Source: JASUTC01 sp035447925 (lineage in GTDB: Bacteria > Thermotogota > Thermotogae > MWEM01). Taken from it: DNA of 9,583 nucleotides. The position numbers and the translations under genes were made by a program. The notes beneath the pieces were generated by a model that ran no database searches, had not been told where the DNA came from, and saw only the letters and a program-made list of their open reading frames with translations. The first letter of the stretch is position 1, and every line of letters begins with the position of its first letter. Of the stretch, positions 6,358 to 9,583 are shown one piece after another. The stretch covers positions 1-9,583 of the forward strand of contig DAOTHY010000076.1 in NCBI GenBank assembly GCA_035447925.1. The letters are read 5' to 3'.

Positions 6358-9096
6358 TCACATTCTCAACATATGTTTTCTTAAAATTTCCATTAATTGC
6401 ATAGAAGAAATCGGTTTTATTAGATAATCATCGATCAATTGTTTATCCGGTGCTTCTTCGCTTTCATAGTGTTTATCTTTCTCATAGACGATAATAATCG
6501 TTGCCTTAGATTGACTTTGTTCTTCTTTATGTCTAATTTGTTTGATCAAGTTAAGGCTTTCTCTTGGATTTTTGTTTAGATCAACAATAACCATATGAGG
6601 ATAAAAGGCATCAAAGATCTCACTAGCCTCATGAGCATCAGAGGTAAAATAAACGATTGGTTTTTCCAGTAACTTGTTGAGGGTGATTCTCAAAAACTGC
6701 CGGTTGATGTTATCATCATCAACGATCAAAAAAGTTTTGGTGCCGTTTACAAATTCAGGCGATTGTTCTGAATGCGAATCATATGCAAGATCCTTGGTTT
6801 TTAAATCAAAACGGTCAAAACTGATGTTGAAGAAGAAGGTACTTCCGACAAGGGGAGTACTTTCTACAATCAAAGTGCTGTTCATATGCTTTAATAATAA
6901 ATTGGAGATGGTTAATCCAAGACCAGTTCCACCGTACTCTCTCGTGATGGAATTATCGGCTTGAGTAAACGATTGAAAGATTTCATTAAGTTTTTCCGCT
7001 TTAATCCCTATTCCGGTATCCGATACAGAAAATTTGCAACGAATCGATTCATGGGTTTGGTTAATCAATTGGATTTTCAGGGTGATCGATCCTTCTGAAG
7101 TGAATTTAACCGCATTACCCAACAGATTGTTGATGATTTGACTCAACCTTAAGGGGTCTGAATATACAGGATAGTTTTTAGTCTCATCAATGTGATATTG
7201 GAGTGAAATGCCCTTTTCATTAGCAAGGGGTTCGATCATGCTCAAAGAATGGCGTGCAACTTGATCAATATCCGTGTAGACATGTTCCATATCAAGACGA
7301 CCAGCCTCAATCTTTGAAAAATCAAGAATATCACTGACGATTTGGAGCAGGTTTTTCCCTGAAATTCGAATGAAGTCCAGATAACTTTTCTGTTCTTCTG
7401 AAAGGACAGTTTTGAAAAGGATCTCGGAAAAACCGATGATTCCATTAAGAGGTGTTCTTAATTCGTGACTCATATTTGCTAAAAACTCTGATTTGGCGAT
7501 ATTCGCAGCATTGGCTTGCTGCTCGCTGATTCGTAATTTCTCCTCTCCGAGTAATCGTTCGGTGATATCGTTAAGGGTGACAACCATTCTCCCGTCCGAT
7601 AGGATCTTTGACCAAAATTCAACATCCCTGATGGTTCCTTTTTTTGTTGTAATTTTACAATCTATTATCATCTGATTCTGAAGCGTTTGACTGTCAAAGG
7701 ATTGTGAAATATACTGGATAATCTCATCTGAGGCCTTCAACTTTTTGTACCATTGAACTACATTTAAAATTGCTTCTTCGTTGTACCCCGTAATCTTTGT
7801 GTTTTCTGAATTAGCCAGTAAAAGATTGCCATCGCAATCAAATATCTGAATCCCCAGTAGAACATTATCGAAAAGGGCTTGAAGCAATTCCTTCTCTTGT
7901 GAAAGCAGTAGCAAGTTATTTTGTGCCTCTTGGTTCTTTGATTCCAATATGTCATTTGTGCTGATGAGTTCTTCGTTTAAGGCTGATAATTCATTTTCAG
8001 CGGATTCTTTTTGAATCAGGGTTTGTTCAGCTTGTGTCAACATCGAATTGATAGTTTTTACCAAAGAACTGAATTCACTCGGATAAACATAATCCAAACG
8101 CTGATGAAAATCATCGGAAAAATCTAATTCGTTGATTCTTGCTTTTAACTCTTCGATTGGTCCCACAACATTACTTTGAAGAGATCTGTAAAATAAAAGT
8201 GTTATCAAAAGTATTAATACCAACATGATAATGGTATACGCAATGGCGTTAGTAAAAAGATCCCTGAAATCACGGTTTGGAATAAAACTGAACAGATAGA
8301 GATTCAAATCGTCATTTCTGACGAAAGATAAATAACCGCTTTGCTCACCAAGTTTTTGTTGACGAAATGTTTCAGGGGAATTCTGAATCGATTCAAACAG
8401 TTGAGTATAGATGGGGTTCTTGTAATCAATATCCATACTGTCAAAATTAGTAAAATCAGGATGCGCAATAATATGTCCGTTGAAATCCATCAAAAAGACA
8501 ACGCCATTTTTGCTGGGTTTAATTTCAGAAATTTGCCGAATTAGCGTTTTAACAGATACATCTCCGCTGATTACAGCTTTAACATCAGAATCTTTAATAG
8601 GATAGGAAATTGAAATGATCATATCGTCTCTACTGGCATTCAGAAAGATATTGGTATATGACAAGCGCTCGTTCTCAACAGCGCTGATGTACCAAGGCCG
8701 TGTGGTTAATTGAAAACCCTCATAAGGTTGCCAACCGCTGGCATTTATCATTCTATTTGTGTTATCTCCGTAATAGATGGAAGAAAAGAAATTGCTTTCT
8801 TCCAAAAAATCTTTCATAATACTAAGTTTCTTTTCAGTTGTAAAATCATGATGAGAAAAGAGAATAGAAAGATCTTTGATGATCACAGAGTTTTCACTGA
8901 GCCATCGACTGATATCCCCATTGATCATCTCCGTTATGGAAGTTCCCTTCTCTCTGGCGGTTTCCATGATAGATTGTTGAGTATATATGTATTGCATAAC
9001 GGCAAACACAATAAATGAGATAAAAAGAAGGCCGATCAGAATCTTCAGTTTGAATTTGATAGTGGTATTTTTTAAGGGGTTCATCAATCGCTTCAA
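6358..9096 (-). CDS. Membrane hybrid sensor histidine kinase (dCache-HAMP-PAS-HisKA-HATPase-REC)
   Basis: The product is about 912 aa from the TTG at 9094-9096. In order: membrane helix about 18-38; extracellular dCache sensor about 39-282 with 'RPWYISA' (133-139); second helix about 284-303; HAMP about 304-357; coiled coil about 352-407; PAS about 402-514 ending 'LNDITERL'; HisKA with 'SHELRTPLNG' (phospho-H544); HATPase with N661, 'DTGIG' (693-697) and 'GGTGLGLT' (722-729); receiver about 788-912. The kinase core looks active. The receiver keeps the acidic triad D793-795, phospho-acceptor D839 and K894, but the usual switch Thr/Ser is Tyr871 and the loop Gly is Ser847. A separate response regulator is not in the window. 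The TTG start is chosen for its AAGGAGGT site; an in-frame ATG at 9133-9135 would put that site inside the coding sequence. The CAP gene follows after 3 bases. The ligand is unknown. Confidence 0.93.
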   Translation of the reverse strand: MKRLMNPLKNTTIKFKLKILIGLLFISFIVFAVMQYIYTQQSIMETAREKGTSITEMINGDISRWLSENSVIIKDLSILFSHHDFTTEKKLSIMKDFLEESNFFSSIYYGDNTNRMINASGWQPYEGFQLTTRPWYISAVENERLSYTNIFLNASRDDMIISISYPIKDSDVKAVISGDVSVKTLIRQISEIKPSKNGVVFLMDFNGHIIAHPDFTNFDSMDIDYKNPIYTQLFESIQNSPETFRQQKLGEQSGYLSFVRNDDLNLYLFSFIPNRDFRDLFTNAIAYTIIMLVLILLITLLFYRSLQSNVVGPIEELKARINELDFSDDFHQRLDYVYPSEFSSLVKTINSMLTQAEQTLIQKESAENELSALNEELISTNDILESKNQEAQNNLLLLSQEKELLQALFDNVLLGIQIFDCDGNLLLANSENTKITGYNEEAILNVVQWYKKLKASDEIIQYISQSFDSQTLQNQMIIDCKITTKKGTIRDVEFWSKILSDGRMVVTLNDITERLLGEEKLRISEQQANAANIAKSEFLANMSHELRTPLNGIIGFSEILFKTVLSEEQKSYLDFIRISGKNLLQIVSDILDFSKIEAGRLDMEHVYTDIDQVARHSLSMIEPLANEKGISLQYHIDETKNYPVYSDPLRLSQIINNLLGNAVKFTSEGSITLKIQLINQTHESIRCKFSVSDTGIGIKAEKLNEIFQSFTQADNSITREYGGTGLGLTISNLLLKHMNSTLIVESTPLVGSTFFFNISFDRFDLKTKDLAYDSHSEQSPEFVNGTKTFLIVDDDNINRQFLRITLNKLLEKPIVYFTSDAHEASEIFDAFYPHMVIVDLNKNPRESLNLIKQIRHKEEQSQSKATIIIVYEKDKHYESEEAPDKQLIDDYLIKPISSMQLMEILRKHMLRM

Positions 9097-9107
9097 AGTA
9101 AAAAAGA

Positions 9108-9114
9108 CCTCCTT
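9108..9114 (-). promoter_or_regulatory. Ribosome binding site favouring the kinase TTG start
   Basis: AAGGAGG on the minus strand lies 11 bases before TTG (9094-9096) and 23 before an in-frame ATG (9082-9084). The upstream in-frame ATG at 9133-9135 has no comparable site. The spacing of 11 is slightly long but acceptable. Confidence 0.7.
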
Positions 9115-9186
9115 GTGACAATACACATAAAGCATCTGACTTTCAAGAAATGTTAAACAGCATCAATTGCTAAGCAGCTTTTCAAT

Positions 9187-9195
9187 ATTATATCA
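9187..9195 (-). promoter_or_regulatory. Extended -10 promoter upstream of the kinase gene
   Basis: The minus strand reads TGATATAAT, a perfect -10 hexamer (9187-9192) with the TGn extension. No good -35 is found 16-18 bases upstream, as is common for extended -10 promoters. Transcription would start near 9180, giving a leader of roughly 80 bases before the kinase TTG. Confidence 0.65.
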
Positions 9196-9356
9196 TTAAA
9201 CCGGTACATTCACTGTTATTTTAAGTATACGACATGTAAACCCCACAATGCATGATTACCTATGATTTCTGTAGTTAATGGAAGAGTACGGTTGAAAAAA
9301 GTGACGTTTTCTGGATGCAATAATAAAAAAAGAAATCTATTGCCCATTCGAATTTC

Positions 9357-9385
9357 ATTATATTGTAACGATCAGCTGTTGACAA
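9357..9385 (-). promoter_or_regulatory. Minus-strand promoter sharing its -35 with the tRNA promoter
   Basis: On the minus strand TTGTCA (9380-9385) is followed by exactly 17 bases and TATAAT (9357-9362). The -35 overlaps the plus-strand TTGACA by five bases. Transcription would start near 9350 and run toward the kinase with a leader of about 250 bases. It has 11 of 12 consensus bases, yet it may be incidental. Confidence 0.55.
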
Positions 9386-9407
9386 AGCGAATACAAATCT
9401 ATATAAT
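9379..9407 (+). promoter_or_regulatory. Consensus sigma-A promoter of the tRNA-Thr/tRNA-Tyr operon
   Basis: TTGACA (9379-9384), a 17-base spacer and TATAAT (9402-9407) match the consensus exactly. The predicted start near 9414 is about 18 bases before the tRNA-Thr 5' end. It is the only clear promoter for the plus-strand tRNA genes. Confidence 0.95.
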
Positions 9408-9431
9408 AGCACTGGTTTTTATGAAGTGAGA

Positions 9432-9508
9432 GCCAGTTTAGCTCAGTTGGCCAGAGCGGATGATTTGTAATCATCAGGTCGTGGGTTCGAATCCCTCAAC
9501 TGGCTCCA
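9432..9508 (+). tRNA. tRNA-Thr (anticodon TGT)
   Basis: The acceptor stem GCCAGTT/AACTGGC is followed by discriminator T and an encoded CCA. The D-arm is GCTC/GAGC and the anticodon stem GATGA/TCATC encloses TTTGTAA, giving anticodon TGT, which reads ACA. The T-loop is TTCGAAT. The T-stem GTGGG/CCCTC has one T-T mismatch (9482 against 9496); the other four pairs hold. The gene is complete at 77 bases including CCA and is the first of a tRNA cluster. Confidence 0.96.
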
Positions 9509-9523
9509 TATTTATTTCAAAGT

Positions 9524-9583
9524 GGTAGGGTGCCCGAGCGGCCAAAGGGGGCGGACTGTAAATCCGCTGGCAGAATGCCTTCG
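9524..9583 (+). tRNA. tRNA-Tyr (anticodon GTA), cut by the window end
   Basis: The 5' acceptor strand GGTAGGG and D-arm CCC...GGG are followed by the anticodon stem GCGGA/TCCGC around CTGTAAA, giving anticodon GTA (9558-9560). A long variable arm begins (TGGCAGAATGCC), as expected for class II bacterial tRNA-Tyr. The T-arm and the 3' acceptor strand lie beyond 9583. It starts 15 bases after tRNA-Thr and shares its promoter. Confidence 0.94.

Larger units (their letters stand above)
9136..9431. other. Divergent intergenic region between kinase and tRNA-Thr
   Basis: This AT-rich stretch separates the minus-strand kinase from the plus-strand tRNAs. It holds three promoter candidates, listed separately, and an inverted repeat GCAATA (9317-9322) / TATTGC (9338-9343) with an A-rich centre on the plus strand. 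A 43-codon minus-strand open frame (9216-9347) without a ribosome binding site also lies here and is not called as a gene. I see no intrinsic terminator or riboswitch. Confidence 0.6.

Noticed and set aside
6674..9018. Open frames of 60-102 codons on the plus strand and in other frames within the kinase gene
   Set aside because: They are antisense or shifted shadows of a long, clearly coding gene, with no ribosome binding sites or recognisable products.
9097..9135. 13-residue longer kinase starting at ATG 9133-9135
   Set aside because: It would place the strong AAGGAGG site inside the coding sequence and lacks one of its own.
9317..9343. Inverted repeat GCAATA...TATTGC as a terminator
   Set aside because: The T-run lies in the loop rather than after the stem, and the stem is weak.

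Overview
The window reads as a piece of a low-to-moderate GC Firmicutes chromosome, probably Clostridia-like. The reasons are strong AGGAGG-type ribosome binding sites, TTG and GTG starts, textbook sigma-A promoters in front of tRNA genes, CCA-encoding tRNAs and the family mix. The genus cannot be told from the sequence. All eight protein genes I accept lie on the minus strand. A tRNA-Ser gene (minus) closes the left end, and a tRNA-Thr/tRNA-Tyr pair (plus, the second cut by the window edge) closes the right end.

Layout, read right to left in the direction of transcription. (1) 9583-9097: plus-strand tRNA-Thr(TGT) and tRNA-Tyr(GTA), then a divergent intergenic region of about 335 bases holding a plus-strand tRNA promoter, a minus-strand promoter that shares its -35 box, and a second, extended -10 minus-strand promoter close to the kinase gene. 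(2) 9096-5866: a large membrane hybrid histidine kinase (dCache, HAMP, PAS, HisKA, HATPase, degenerate receiver), followed after 3 bases by a small secreted CAP/SCP-domain protein. (3) 5777-2421: a tightly packed four-gene set of galactokinase, a PP-loop ATPase with a three-cysteine pattern, a gamma-class carbonic-anhydrase-like protein and an alpha/beta-hydrolase. The first two are separated by 1 base, the middle two by 12 and the last two overlap by 4. (4) 2367-172: an ECF sigma factor, its membrane zinc-finger anti-sigma factor and a secreted RseB/LolA-like protein, in the order of the rpoE-rseA-rseB envelope-stress circuit, with a possible self-recognised ECF promoter in front. (5) 128-2: tRNA-Ser(GGA) with its own consensus promoter.

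How they may work together (inference): the kinase/CAP pair and the sigma/anti-sigma/RseB-like module are both envelope-sensing units. The galK operon is metabolic, with no other Leloir gene in view, so its link to the PP-loop protein, carbonic-anhydrase-like protein and hydrolase is by co-transcription only. I saw no CRISPR array, transposase, phage gene or convincing intrinsic terminator. The least described parts are the PP-loop protein, the RseB-like protein and the shared -35 divergent promoter.
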